Counted from the first letter of the stretch, positions 27,973 through 36,421 are shown. The stretch: DNA of 64,000 bases from Pseudomonas sp. HS6 (GCF_023375815.1 NZ_CP067412.1:6138001-6202000); one strand, 5' to 3'. The notes: generated from the letters alone by a model not told the origin. Numbers and translations: made by a program.

Positions 27973-28670
27973 GCGTCGGACTCCTGTTCTTCGGCAATGG
28001 CGCGGGCCAGTGCGTCTTCTTCGCTCTCTTCATCAAATTCGGAAAGATCGAGCGGATCGTCGGTTTCCAGAAATTTTGCTTCGGCAGCTTCGTCGATCAG
28101 CACCGGTGCCGGCAGCGGCAGAACGCTGTGCACGCTGGCGGCCAGATCGCGGTCTTGCTGAACCGAGAGGCAGACGTCGAGGAAACGGTGCATCGGCGGC
28201 AGGAAACGGTACACGCCGTTTTCTTCGCCGGCGAAACCGAGCTGGGTCATGCGGCGCATGATTTTTTCTTCCAGCTCTTCAACGGTCTGCACTTCGGCCT
28301 GGATAAAAAGGTCGCGATACTTTTCCAGCAGCGACGGCAGTTCTTCGCGACCGAGGCTGCCACCGTCGAGCACGGCGATCGGGTCGCGGCCCTGGTCGGC
28401 GAGATGCTCGACGAGGATGAAGGTGAACAATGCCAGGCGCTGAGCGGTCTTGTTCACCGCTGCTGCCGCCATGTCCGGCACGAAGTAGTAGAAACCACGG
28501 GTGTCGCAGACCAACTCGAAACCCAGTGCCTTGAACAGCGTGCGGTACTGGTCCTGGAAGTTCGACAGTTGCGCGTACAGCTCCGGGTCGCGGCGGCTGA
28601 CGTGGTAACCCTTGAACAGCTCACGGAAGATCGGCGCGAGTTGCGACAGTTCGGAAAGATCAAGATGCAT
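27969..28670 (-). CDS. mksE: MksE, accessory subunit of the MksBEF condensin
   Basis: A 233-residue protein starting MHLDLSELSQLAPIFRELFK at ATG 28670; the open frame extends further upstream but that part is the antisense shadow of mksF and does not look like MksE. Winged-helix-like helices, YHVSRRDPELYAQL and YYFVPDMAAAAVNKTAQRL, are recognisable, and a very acidic tail (EFDEESEEDALARAIAEEQ) ends the protein. It bridges MksF to the DNA. The start overlaps mksF by 11 bp and the stop overlaps mksB by 4 bp, so the three genes form one tightly coupled operon. Confidence 0.88.
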   Translation of the reverse strand: MHLDLSELSQLAPIFRELFKGYHVSRRDPELYAQLSNFQDQYRTLFKALGFELVCDTRGFYYFVPDMAAAAVNKTAQRLALFTFILVEHLADQGRDPIAVLDGGSLGREELPSLLEKYRDLFIQAEVQTVEELEEKIMRRMTQLGFAGEENGVYRFLPPMHRFLDVCLSVQQDRDLAASVHSVLPLPAPVLIDEAAEAKFLETDDPLDLSEFDEESEEDALARAIAEEQESDA

Positions 28671-29937
28671 TGGGAATGCTCGCAGAATCCTCGGCGGCGG
28701 TGTCGGCGGCCGAGAGCAGGGCGAAGGAGCGCAGGCTGACCTGGTGCTCGTGAGTGTGGTATTCGCGGCGTTCCAGACGCTCGCGCTTGAAGCGTTTTTC
28801 CCGCGACAGGCGCGAGAACCAATAAAGCAATTCGTCGGTGGCACCGTCCGGTTCCTGCTCCAGCAGCCAGGTCATCAGATCCGGCATTGGCAGGGATTCT
28901 TCGCAACGGTCGACCATTTCGCGCACGGTGCGCGGCGCGCGCGGGGCTTCGCCTTTCTGGGTCTTGTGCGCCTTGGGGAAGCGCGCCGGTTTCGGCTCGA
29001 AACGGGCCAGGGCATAGACGTAGGCTTCAACCTGACTGGCGCTGCCAAGGAAGGTGCTTTGCGGGCGGGTGAACAGCGGCATCGCGGCTTGCGGTACGGC
29101 GTCGATGCCTTTGCGGCGGATCGCGGCCAGCGCCAGCGCAGCACCACGGGTCACGGCGTTGTGCCGGCGAGCTTCTTCACGCAGCGGCAGCAGCAGTTCC
29201 CTGGCGTGACGCAGGGTCAGTTGGGCGCTGGTCTGCATCTCGAGGATGCGCGCGTGGGTGCGCAGCAGCATGTCGTCATCGACCAGATGGCCGAGGCGCT
29301 GCTGTTCGCTGAGCATCTTCAGCAGTACGGTTTCGACCTTGCGCACGCCTTGCTCGAAGGCGCCGTCGGCGTTCACCAGATCGATCATCGGCTCGACGTA
29401 TTCGTCCCAAGTCGCCAGTACTTCGGCGTAACGCTGACGCAGCGGAATCTGCCGGTCGCTGGTCTTGGCCCGTTCGGCCACGGCCACCAGCGCCTGTTCG
29501 TCGTTGTCGAGTTTCTTCAGGACGTCGCGCACGCGCATGTCGAGCAGACGCAGCTGACGCGCCAGATCATTGCCATCACGGACGTCGAACGCGTCCTGAA
29601 TGTAACCGGCCAGACGTTCGAGGTGGCGCAAATAAGCTTCGATCTCCAGGCACAGGCCCAGTCGGTGTTCCCGACGCAGGTAGGCGAGGAAGTCGTGAAT
29701 CTGCGCGTTCAGCTCGAAACGGTTCGGGCTTTTGGCCACGGGCACCAGAATGTCGAGGCGAATCCACACGTCGAGCAGACTGGTGATGTCCTGCGGCGTG
29801 CTGTCCAGTTGTTGGGCGGCCAGTTGCGTGCGCAGTTCGTTGAGGCTCAGGGTGCCTTGGTCGAAGTGCTCGCACAGTGGCTCCAGAAGTGCCCAGTGTT
29901 CAGCGAGGGCGCGCAAGACGCGCTTGGGTTCGATCAT
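28660..29937 (-). CDS. mksF: MksF, kleisin of the MksBEF condensin
   Basis: A 425-residue kleisin-like protein from ATG 29937 (MIEPKRVLRALAEHWALLEP), chosen because homology to pseudomonad MksF begins here; the frame stays open for 44 more codons with no family resemblance. The N-terminal winged-helix region (about 1-100) is followed by helical segments (EAYLRHLERLAGYIQDAF, ARILEMQTSAQLTLRHAREL) and a basic C-terminal part (SREKRFKRERLERREYHTHE) that would contact MksB. It is first in mksF-mksE-mksB. The ribosome site is poor. Confidence 0.87.
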   Translation of the reverse strand: MIEPKRVLRALAEHWALLEPLCEHFDQGTLSLNELRTQLAAQQLDSTPQDITSLLDVWIRLDILVPVAKSPNRFELNAQIHDFLAYLRREHRLGLCLEIEAYLRHLERLAGYIQDAFDVRDGNDLARQLRLLDMRVRDVLKKLDNDEQALVAVAERAKTSDRQIPLRQRYAEVLATWDEYVEPMIDLVNADGAFEQGVRKVETVLLKMLSEQQRLGHLVDDDMLLRTHARILEMQTSAQLTLRHARELLLPLREEARRHNAVTRGAALALAAIRRKGIDAVPQAAMPLFTRPQSTFLGSASQVEAYVYALARFEPKPARFPKAHKTQKGEAPRAPRTVREMVDRCEESLPMPDLMTWLLEQEPDGATDELLYWFSRLSREKRFKRERLERREYHTHEHQVSLRSFALLSAADTAAEDSASIPNAS

Positions 29938-30130
29938 CGGAATGGCCGGCTGGTTGGCGATTAAAAGCCGCGATTGTACTGCATCACGGACGATGCGATT
30001 CACTCTCGGGACGGGCTGTCGCTTTTTCGAAGGTGAAGAGCTGTGGTCAAGACTATCGATCAACCGCAAGCGATCTTGAGCGAAGGGCGGTAGAATCAGC
30101 GCACTTCAGTTATCCACAAGTGGCCGACCC

Positions 30131-30922
30131 TTGCTAATCGAGTCCCGCCGCCGCGCCTATTTGAACGCCATGCAGGTGGTCAACTGGCTGCCGCGCACCG
30201 AATTGCCCTTTGCCGCGCCGTCGCGGCCCGAGCTGCTGGACGTTGTCGAGCCCGAGCCTGACGTCCCGGTGTTCGTGGCACCTGCACCGCAGGCCGATGC
30301 GCCGGTGCAGCCTGCCGCGCGTCCGGTCGAACGGCCGAAGATCGAGGTTCCGCGACCTTCGCTGGCCAGTACCCGCACGGGTGCCAAACCGGTGGAAGAA
30401 GTTGACGAAACACCTGTGGTGGCAAAACCGGCACCGGTCCCGCCACCGCGTTTTGCCCTGCAATTGCTGCGGGCCGATCGTTGCTTGCTGTTGGTGGAGT
30501 TACCCACAGGCGATTCTTTCCAGTCCCGCGATCCGGCGTATCTGTTGCTCAAGGACATGCTGCGCGCCGCCGGCCTGCCGGATGCACCGCAGATCGTCGG
30601 AGATCCGGTGCGCTGGCCGTTACTGGTGCGCGGCACGATGGATCAGGGCCCGGACGCGGCCCGGGACTTCGTCCAGGGTTTCCTGTCGGTTCAGATGGAG
30701 GCAACACCGTGCGCCTGCCTGTGGCTGATCGGCCTGCCGGCGGTGCGTTTTGCCGGCGAAGCAGATGCCGAAGCGTTCAACCGCGAATTGCAAATCGAGG
30801 GTCTTGGCCTGGCGTGGGCCGTGCCGGGACTGGAATTGTTGATGGAAGAGCCACAGCGCAAGGCCGCCGTGTGGCAAGCCATGCGTCGGCTGATGGCGCG
30901 CTGGAAAGAATCGAATGAGTGA
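30131..30922 (+). CDS. holD: Probable DNA polymerase III psi subunit (HolD)
   Basis: A 263-residue protein directly upstream of, and overlapping by 8 bp, rimI, the gene order holD-rimI known from E. coli and from P. aeruginosa. The N-terminus AYLNAMQVVNWLPRTELP fits the short chi/gamma-complex-binding segment of psi. A Pro/Ala/Val-rich linker (about residues 30-110) separates it from a globular C-terminal domain (ALQLLRADRCLLLVELP to MRRLMARWK). Because of its Pro-rich section it is sometimes mislabelled TonB, but no membrane anchor or TonB_C domain exists. The start is uncertain: TTG 30131 keeps the conserved region, while the first ATG (30170) would cut into it. Confidence 0.65.
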   Translation: MLIESRRRAYLNAMQVVNWLPRTELPFAAPSRPELLDVVEPEPDVPVFVAPAPQADAPVQPAARPVERPKIEVPRPSLASTRTGAKPVEEVDETPVVAKPAPVPPPRFALQLLRADRCLLLVELPTGDSFQSRDPAYLLLKDMLRAAGLPDAPQIVGDPVRWPLLVRGTMDQGPDAARDFVQGFLSVQMEATPCACLWLIGLPAVRFAGEADAEAFNRELQIEGLGLAWAVPGLELLMEEPQRKAAVWQAMRRLMARWKESNE

Positions 30923-31367
30923 CGCTGTAACGTTCCGCCCGATGGTCGAAGCCGATCTGGATGCCGTACTGAAGATTGAATTCGCGGCCTACAGCCATCC
31001 ATGGACTCGCGGGATTTTTCTCGACGGGCTAGGCAAATACCAGATCTGGCTGATGTTCGAAGGTGAGCAACAGGTCGGCCACGGGGTGGTGCAGATCATT
31101 CTGGATGAGGCGCACCTGCTCAACATCACGGTCAAACCGGAAAATCAGGGCCGGGGCCTGGGGCTGACATTGCTCGAGCACCTGATGTCCCGCGCCTATG
31201 CGGCGGATGCCCGGGAATGTTTCCTCGAAGTGCGCGACAGCAACACCTCGGCCTTTCGCTTGTATGAGCGCTATGGCTTCAACGAAATCGGCCGGCGCCG
31301 GGATTACTACCCGGCGGTGGGCGGGCGTGAAGACGCCGTGGTCATGGCCTGCACTCTGGTCGACTGA
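30915..31367 (+). CDS. rimI: Ribosomal protein S18-alanine N-acetyltransferase RimI
   Basis: A 150-residue GNAT acetyltransferase that acetylates the N-terminal alanine of ribosomal protein S18. The acetyl-CoA loop is VKPENQGRGLGLTLLEHL, with ECFLEVRDSNTSAFRLYERY-type motif C/D ending GFNEIGRRRDYYP, all diagnostic of RimI. ATGAGTGA couples its start to the holD stop. It is followed by a REP-like half-palindrome and then the convergent acidic-protein gene. Confidence 0.9.
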   Translation: MSDAVTFRPMVEADLDAVLKIEFAAYSHPWTRGIFLDGLGKYQIWLMFEGEQQVGHGVVQIILDEAHLLNITVKPENQGRGLGLTLLEHLMSRAYAADARECFLEVRDSNTSAFRLYERYGFNEIGRRRDYYPAVGGREDAVVMACTLVD

Positions 31368-31415
31368 TCGTATTTGAAAGCGTCGTCAAAAGGCTGCTCC
31401 CATTGGAATGTATTT

Positions 31416-31446
31416 CCCTGTGGGAGCCAGCCTGCTGGCGATAGCA
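31416..31446. repeat. REP-like element, degenerate
   Basis: CCCTGTGGGAGCCAGCCTGC followed by TGGCGATAGC resembles the abundant pseudomonad REP unit that begins TGTGGGAGC. AGCCAG and CTGGC arms give a small imperfect hairpin. It lies between convergent rimI and the acidic-protein gene. The related perfect copy at 36458 is far better formed. Confidence 0.55.
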
Positions 31447-31465
31447 TTCTGACCTGCGATACCGA

Positions 31466-31870
31466 TCAACGATTCCCATCCAGCGGATCACGCCGCGCCA
31501 GCTCCGCCTCATCGAGCCCGTTGCCACCGCCGATGTCGTCCTCATCGACAATGCTCAAATCCCAATCCGCCTGATTGCCCGACCCCAGCTCGTCCGCATC
31601 CCGCGCGCCGTCCTCGTGGATCAGGGTTTCCGGGCTCAGATCATCGTCGGTCGGCTCGTGATCAGCCACTGAAGCGCCGGTCAGGCCCGCTTCACGCACC
31701 CGCTCACGCGGCATCAATTGATCACGCTCGGTTTCCGGCAGTTCATCGCCGATCTTTGCGCTGGGCTGTTCGTCGTCGAAATCCAGCTCATGCACCGATC
31801 CCATGCGGTCTTCGTTATCATCGATGGGCTCCGGTTGCACCGCATCGAAGGGACGTCGTGAATCAGTCAT
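31466..31870 (-). CDS. Conserved acidic protein of unknown function
   Basis: A 134-residue, strongly acidic protein (many D and E, segments DDNEDRMGSVHELDFDDEQP and VDEDDIGGGN) with no signal peptide, membrane segment or cysteine; it is probably largely disordered. Homologues occupy the same place between rimI and carbonic anhydrase genes in other Pseudomonas, sometimes labelled HPr-related, but I see no phosphocarrier motif supporting that label. ATG 31870 gives MTDSRRPFDAVQPEP. It is divergent from the carbonic anhydrase gene across 142 bp. Function unknown. Confidence 0.75.
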   Translation of the reverse strand: MTDSRRPFDAVQPEPIDDNEDRMGSVHELDFDDEQPSAKIGDELPETERDQLMPRERVREAGLTGASVADHEPTDDDLSPETLIHEDGARDADELGSGNQADWDLSIVDEDDIGGGNGLDEAELARRDPLDGNR

Positions 31871-32012
31871 GGCAAATCCTCATACTGTGGGCCTTACTGA
31901 GGTGGACTCACCGGGCGTACGAGAAATTCAAAGCAAATCACCGGCAATTCCTGCGTGACCCCGACGGGCGGTCGACTGTCATACCAGCGCATCTTTCTTG
32001 AGGCCTTACAGC

Positions 32013-32657
32013 ATGCATGACTTACAAGACCTGATTGATAACAACGAGCGTTGGGCTGACGCGATCACCAAGGAAGACCCGGATTTCTTCGCGAAACTGG
32101 CGCGCCAGCAGACGCCGGAGTATCTGTGGATCGGTTGCTCCGACGCACGGGTGCCGGCCAACGAAATCGTCGGCATGCTGCCGGGCGATCTGTTCGTTCA
32201 CCGCAACGTTGCCAACGTGGTGCTGCACACCGACCTCAACTGCCTGTCGGTGATCCAGTACGCCGTGGACGTGCTCAAGGTCAAACACATTCTGGTCACC
32301 GGCCACTACGGTTGCGGCGGTGTGCGAGCGTCGATGCAGGACCGCCAGTTCGGCCTGATCGATGGCTGGTTGCGGTCGATCCGTGACCTGTACTACGAAA
32401 AACGCGAAGAACTCGCCAAGTTGCCGACCGAAGAAGAACAGGTCGATCGTCTGTGCGAGCTCAACGTGATCCAGCAAGTGGCCAACGTCGCTCATACCAG
32501 CATCATCCAGAACGCCTGGCATCGCGGGCAGAGCCTGTCGATCCACGGTTGCATCTACGGCATCAAGGATGGCCGCTGGAAGAGCCTGAACACGACCATC
32601 AGCGGTTTCGAGCAACTGCCGCCGCAATACCGTTTGCGTCCGGTAGACGCGCAGTAG
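32013..32657 (+). CDS. Beta-class carbonic anhydrase
   Basis: A 214-residue beta-carbonic anhydrase interconverting CO2 and bicarbonate in the cytoplasm. Zinc ligands C42 (in GCSDARVPANEI), H98 and C101 (in GHYGCGGV) and the D44/R46 dyad are all present, as is HRNVANVV. ATG 32013 is preferred to an in-frame TTG at 31998. It is a single gene that converges on the SET-domain gene with only 8 bp between the stop codons. Confidence 0.93.
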   Translation: MHDLQDLIDNNERWADAITKEDPDFFAKLARQQTPEYLWIGCSDARVPANEIVGMLPGDLFVHRNVANVVLHTDLNCLSVIQYAVDVLKVKHILVTGHYGCGGVRASMQDRQFGLIDGWLRSIRDLYYEKREELAKLPTEEEQVDRLCELNVIQQVANVAHTSIIQNAWHRGQSLSIHGCIYGIKDGRWKSLNTTISGFEQLPPQYRLRPVDAQ

Positions 32658-32665
32658 CTCGCCGG

Positions 32666-33190
32666 TCAGCGAAAACCTTGCCGACGCCAGCTCTGCAAAT
32701 AGCGCTGGCCTTCAAGATTGGGGGATTCGTCGTAGCCGACAATCCACCCGCGGCAGTGTGAAGACCCGCAACCGCAGGCGAATTGCCTGAGCAGTTTGTC
32801 CTCGGTGGCGGTGTAATCCATGGTCAGCCGGTCGCCGGGTTTAATGTCCCGCAGTGCCCACAGCCATAATTCGCTCATGTCGAGAAACACGTTCGGGTCG
32901 CACGAGTGCTCGAACAGTCCGAAGAAACGCGGATCGTAGATATGAATACCGGGTTGCAGTTGTCGGGTCTGTCGGCAGCGGTAAGGCAGCAATTGCCCCG
33001 AGACCCGGCACATTCGGGTGATACGCAGGAATTCTCTGCGCGCCACAACAGCGAGGGGCATGGCGTGGCTGTCTTGAACAATTTCGAAGTCAGTCCTGGA
33101 GGGGAACCCGAGGCGAACGGGGAGTCCGGCGAAGGGATAAATGCCCTTGGTATCGCGAGGAGGGCGACTTTGCAGTGCATAAGTATTCAT
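32666..33190 (-). CDS. SET-domain protein (putative lysine methyltransferase)
   Basis: A 174-residue protein with a compact SET fold: GIYPFAGLPVRLGF at the start, FFGLFEHSCDPNVFLD as the N-H-S-C-like cofactor/active-site motif, KPGDRLTMDYTATED with the catalytic tyrosine, and a post-SET CGCGSSHCRG cysteine cluster. It has no signal peptide. Bacterial SET proteins methylate lysines of ribosomal or DNA-binding proteins in the few studied cases; the target here is unknown. Three dyads with a TGTCAG/CTGACA core occupy its upstream region, suggesting dedicated control. Confidence 0.8.
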   Translation of the reverse strand: MNTYALQSRPPRDTKGIYPFAGLPVRLGFPSRTDFEIVQDSHAMPLAVVARREFLRITRMCRVSGQLLPYRCRQTRQLQPGIHIYDPRFFGLFEHSCDPNVFLDMSELWLWALRDIKPGDRLTMDYTATEDKLLRQFACGCGSSHCRGWIVGYDESPNLEGQRYLQSWRRQGFR

Positions 33191-33224
33191 AACGGTCCTT
33201 GTCGGCCAGGTGTTGCGATTCCCC

Positions 33225-33245
33225 GGACTGACATCCTGTCAGTCC
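33225..33245. promoter_or_regulatory. Inverted repeat before the SET gene, dyad 1
   Basis: GGACTGACA (33225-33233), spacer TCC, TGTCAGTCC (33237-33245): a perfect 9-bp dyad about 35 bp upstream of the SET-gene start, in the position of a promoter or operator. It shares its TGTCAG core with the dyads at 33296 and 33328. Confidence 0.45.
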
Positions 33246-33295
33246 TGTAACCGTAGTTTGGATCCAAGAATCCCGTATATGACACTAGCGGTCTA

Positions 33296-33311
33296 CTGTC
33301 AGATCTGACAG
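33296..33311. promoter_or_regulatory. Inverted repeat before the SET gene, dyad 2
   Basis: CTGTCAGATCTGACAG is a perfect 16-bp palindrome with no spacer, centred about 113 bp upstream of the SET-gene start. The same half-site as dyad 1 suggests a common dimeric regulator. Confidence 0.45.
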
Positions 33312-33327
33312 GCGAAATAGACGTTTT

Positions 33328-33353
33328 CCCGAGTCAGCCAAGGCTGACACGGG
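33328..33353. terminator. Hairpin after the secreted-protein gene, dyad 3
   Basis: CCCG-A-GTCAGCC, loop AA, GGCTGAC-A-CGGG forms an 11-bp stem with one mismatch, 15 bp beyond the stop at 33369. On the minus strand no T-run follows, so termination would be imperfect; it also shares the CAG/CTGAC core with the two dyads nearer the SET gene. Confidence 0.5.
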
Positions 33354-33368
33354 AATTTCACGCGTTGG

Positions 33369-34541
33369 TCAGAGATGTGGAGCCGGTGCGGCCATGGCCG
33401 GCAGCGGGCCCTTCAATTGTTGCAACTGGGTTTTGACTGTCGGGGTCGAGCAGGTGGTTGCTGCCTGCGCCGGGGTTTGATTGCGGATCGAGGTGTAGAA
33501 CAGCTCGCAGGTTTTGACCTTCTGTGTCACTTGCCAGGTCTGGGTGCAACTGTTCAGCAGTGTTTTCGGATCCGTGCCCGGCTTGCTGCCCATCCCGGCC
33601 TGCCAGCAGGCGGCGCTCAAGTCTTGCCCCATCACCTTCAGCCCGGCTGCATCGGCCTTGGCCTGTGCATCGTCGCCGGTGTAGCTCTTGGGATCGGCGG
33701 CGTACCAGATGTAACTTGGGTGGTTGGAACCCAGTACAGGCACGTTCACCCCGGCGCTCGGGGTAATGGTTGCCAGGCCGAGAACGTCGACGGTCGGCCC
33801 GTACTGTTTCTTGATCCAGTTACGCACCGGCGCGCCGAAGGCCACCATCGGCAAGGCGGCGCCATTGGTGCTGACACTGACCTGTTTGACCATGGTGGTC
33901 TGGTAATCCTTGAAGTAGTCATACACGCCTTCCAGATCGCTGCCGGCGCTGGCGGGCGCGGCAATCGGCGCGATATCGACGATGGTCTGGTAGCCCGGCG
34001 TCTGATCGGCGGGGATGCCGTTGTCGGTCAGCAGTGCCGCCCAGCGATCAGTGGTGTTGGAGCGCAGGTAATCCTGGGCCTGGGTCAGCGAGTAGTCCGG
34101 CGGGAAGTGCAGCAGTTCGACGCTTTTACGGTTTTCCAACGCCATGCCCAATGGCAGGAACAGATACCAGCTGTACGCCCATTTGCCATCGGCGTTGAGC
34201 TTGCTGGCGCCGGTGTAGGCCAGGTCTCCGGCATCCAGCAGCGCGGCCAGCGGTTTGTCATAGCCTTTCGGCACGCCGCTGATCTCGGCGTAGAGCTGAT
34301 TATTGTCGGTTTTCACCAGCACCTTGGCGTTGGCGTAACCATCGCGCTGCACGCTTTGGGTCAGGTAGTGGGTGACGGTCTGCTCAAGCGTCCAGTTGCG
34401 AAAGCAAATCACGCTGCAATTGTTGGGATAAGCGAAGAGGCGGGTGACGCGCTCCGTGCTGCCCAGTTTCAGGTCGACATCGGCGTGGGCGGCTGCGCTC
34501 AACGTGAGCGCAGCGAGGGTGAGTCCTGCGAGTTTGAACAT
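33369..34541 (-). CDS. Secreted protein of unknown function beside acid phosphatase
   Basis: A 390-residue protein with a clear signal peptide (MFKLAGLTLAALTLSAAAHA, cleavage before DVDL). The mature part contains several cysteines (NNCSVICF, AACWQAG, NSCTQTW, KTCELFY, ATTCST) that could form periplasmic disulfides. I recognise no domain. It lies 119 bp downstream of the Tat-exported acid phosphatase on the same strand and is probably part of the same phosphate-responsive transcript. ATG 34541 has GGATC near it but the upstream open frame lacks a signal sequence, so this start is favoured. Confidence 0.75.
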   Translation of the reverse strand: MFKLAGLTLAALTLSAAAHADVDLKLGSTERVTRLFAYPNNCSVICFRNWTLEQTVTHYLTQSVQRDGYANAKVLVKTDNNQLYAEISGVPKGYDKPLAALLDAGDLAYTGASKLNADGKWAYSWYLFLPLGMALENRKSVELLHFPPDYSLTQAQDYLRSNTTDRWAALLTDNGIPADQTPGYQTIVDIAPIAAPASAGSDLEGVYDYFKDYQTTMVKQVSVSTNGAALPMVAFGAPVRNWIKKQYGPTVDVLGLATITPSAGVNVPVLGSNHPSYIWYAADPKSYTGDDAQAKADAAGLKVMGQDLSAACWQAGMGSKPGTDPKTLLNSCTQTWQVTQKVKTCELFYTSIRNQTPAQAATTCSTPTVKTQLQQLKGPLPAMAAPAPHL

Positions 34542-34660
34542 GCTCAGATCCTTTTCAGCGTGGGTTCCCCGTTGTTCGGGTGCGCCACATAGTGGATCAG
34601 CCGGGTGATGGCGAGAAGCCGTCATCCACAGTTTTTTGAGCTGTAGCGCAGGACCTGTCT

Positions 34661-36361
34661 TCAGGCCTTGAAATGCAGGGCATTGGTCAAATCGCCCATT
34701 GGCTTCTGACCTCGGCCGATCATCGCATCGTCACGCTGCTTGATACCCGCCAGCGTTTCCAGCTGAAACACCCGGGTGATCAGGCGCAGGATCGATGCGG
34801 TGTCATAAACCGTGTGATCCACCGTGCCTTTGCGGGCAAACGGTGACACTACCAGCGCCGGCACTCGCGAACCTGGCCCCCAGCGATCGCCCTTGGGCGG
34901 CGCGACGTGGTCCCACCAGCCGCCGTTTTCATCGACGGTCACGATCACCACCATGTTTTTCCACTGCGGACTTTCCCGCAGCACTTTCAGGGCCCGGACG
35001 ATGTGGCGGTCGCCGGAGGCCACGTCGGCGTAACCGGCGTGCATGTTCAGGTTGCCCTGGGGTTTGTAGAAACTCACGGCCGGCAATTTGCCCGCTTCGG
35101 CATCGGCGAAGAACTTGTTGGTGCTCGATTCATCGCCCAGGCCGGCGTCGCGCAGGCGCTTGCTGCGCTCTTCGGGATGCTCCGGTCCTTGCTGCTGGAA
35201 GTAATTGAACGGCTGGTGGTGATACTGGAAGTTGGGGATTTTCGGGATGCCGCCGGAATCCTTGTACTGATCCAACGTCGCTTGCCAGGCACCGGCGTAC
35301 CACGCCCAGTCGACGTTCTTCTTCGACAACTTGTCGCCAATGTGCTCGTGGGTCTGGGGCACCATGACGTTGGGCAGATCGGCTTTGGAATACGCCGGGC
35401 GCTCCGGGTCGCGAATCCACGTCGGCCAGTACGGCGGGGCGAGGGTGTTGACCCCGTAACCGTCCGGGGTCAGCGCGCTCGGGCCGAACTGCGGCGGGCC
35501 GGTCATGGCGCTGGCCGGGGATTGCTCCAGCGGCTTGAGGCGCGAGTCGGCCGGGTCGTCGCTTTGCAGCGCAGCGATCTGACTCTTGGCGACCGAACTG
35601 GCGACGTTCGGGTAGAACGGCGCGGTGGCGCTGATCAGGTATTGGTGATTGAGGAACGAGCCACCGAAGGCGCCCTGGAAGAAGTTGTCGCACAGCACAA
35701 ATTCCTGGGCCACGTCCCACAAACGCAGGGAGTAACGGCTCTGGGCATAGTGGCCCATGGTCAGGCCTCCCGAGTCGGCCCAGGCAACGAAGCCGTCGTT
35801 CTTGCCACCGTTGATCTGCATTTGGTTCTGATAGAACACGTGCCACAAATCGCGAGTCACCAGGCCGAGCGGCAAGTCCTCGGCGTTCGGTCCTTTGAGG
35901 GCGAAAGGCGCGTTGGGCAGGTTTTCTTGAAACTGGACCGCGTTGGGATAAGTCACGCCATCGAGAGTCTGCGGGCCGATCTGCAACACACCGCCCCAGG
36001 CCGGCGGCAGGGTCTGCAGCAGGCTGCCGTCGCGGTCACGCTGTTGATAGTCGGCAGGCTTGAGCGCCGACAACGGTTTTTCGACTCCGGGGAAATCACC
36101 GAATAGGTTGTTGAAACTGCGGTTCTCGGCGTAGATCACCACAACGGTCTTCACCTGATCGCGCAGTGCCTTGTCCAGCTCGGTGGGGGAGAGCGGACGC
36201 TCGTCGGGTTTGCCCGGCTGATCACCGGCATTCCCGCACCCGGCCAGCGTGGCGCCCACACCTAGGACGGCGACACCGCCGAGAAAACGGCGGCGGCTGC
36301 TATCGGTGGGGTTATCGAATTCTGGTGAGGAGGGATCTTTGCCGTCTGCGTCGTCGTTCAT
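34661..36361 (-). CDS. Tat-exported acid phosphatase / phosphoesterase (AcpA-type)
   Basis: A 566-residue member of the phospholipase C/acid phosphatase superfamily (PF04185 type). From ATG 36361 (MNDDADGKDPSS) it carries a twin-arginine signal SSRRRFLGGVAVLGVGATLAGC, so it is exported folded; LAGC may also serve as a lipobox. The core motifs VVVIYAENRSFNNLFGDFPG, DNFFQGAFGGSFLNHQYL, VSFYKPQGNLNMHAGYADV and VTVDENGGWWDHVAPP supply metal and nucleophile residues. It probably releases phosphate from esters outside the cytoplasm. The Pho box at 36422 strongly suggests PhoB control. The upstream in-frame extension to 36496 runs through the Pho box and a REP hairpin and is rejected. Confidence 0.85.
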   Translation of the reverse strand: MNDDADGKDPSSPEFDNPTDSSRRRFLGGVAVLGVGATLAGCGNAGDQPGKPDERPLSPTELDKALRDQVKTVVVIYAENRSFNNLFGDFPGVEKPLSALKPADYQQRDRDGSLLQTLPPAWGGVLQIGPQTLDGVTYPNAVQFQENLPNAPFALKGPNAEDLPLGLVTRDLWHVFYQNQMQINGGKNDGFVAWADSGGLTMGHYAQSRYSLRLWDVAQEFVLCDNFFQGAFGGSFLNHQYLISATAPFYPNVASSVAKSQIAALQSDDPADSRLKPLEQSPASAMTGPPQFGPSALTPDGYGVNTLAPPYWPTWIRDPERPAYSKADLPNVMVPQTHEHIGDKLSKKNVDWAWYAGAWQATLDQYKDSGGIPKIPNFQYHHQPFNYFQQQGPEHPEERSKRLRDAGLGDESSTNKFFADAEAGKLPAVSFYKPQGNLNMHAGYADVASGDRHIVRALKVLRESPQWKNMVVIVTVDENGGWWDHVAPPKGDRWGPGSRVPALVVSPFARKGTVDHTVYDTASILRLITRVFQLETLAGIKQRDDAMIGRGQKPMGDLTNALHFKA

Positions 36362-36421
36362 GTAGAAGTCCGTTTTGCTTAATTGTTTCAGTATGTTTCG
36401 GGCGGACGCTAGCAAGGGAAT

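Noticed and set aside
26740..28161. A 473-codon open frame antisense to mksB and mksE
   Set aside because: Crosses two genuine overlapping genes on the other strand, has no ribosome site and no domain.
31756..32001. Possible small membrane protein with WQILILWALLRW upstream of the carbonic anhydrase gene
   Set aside because: The hydrophobic, then basic stretch looks protein-like, but it has no ATG or ribosome site in that part and overlaps the start of the acidic-protein gene.
33369..34541. Calling the secreted protein a phosphatase or nuclease from its neighbour
   Set aside because: Context suggests a phosphate-related role, but no catalytic motif is visible.
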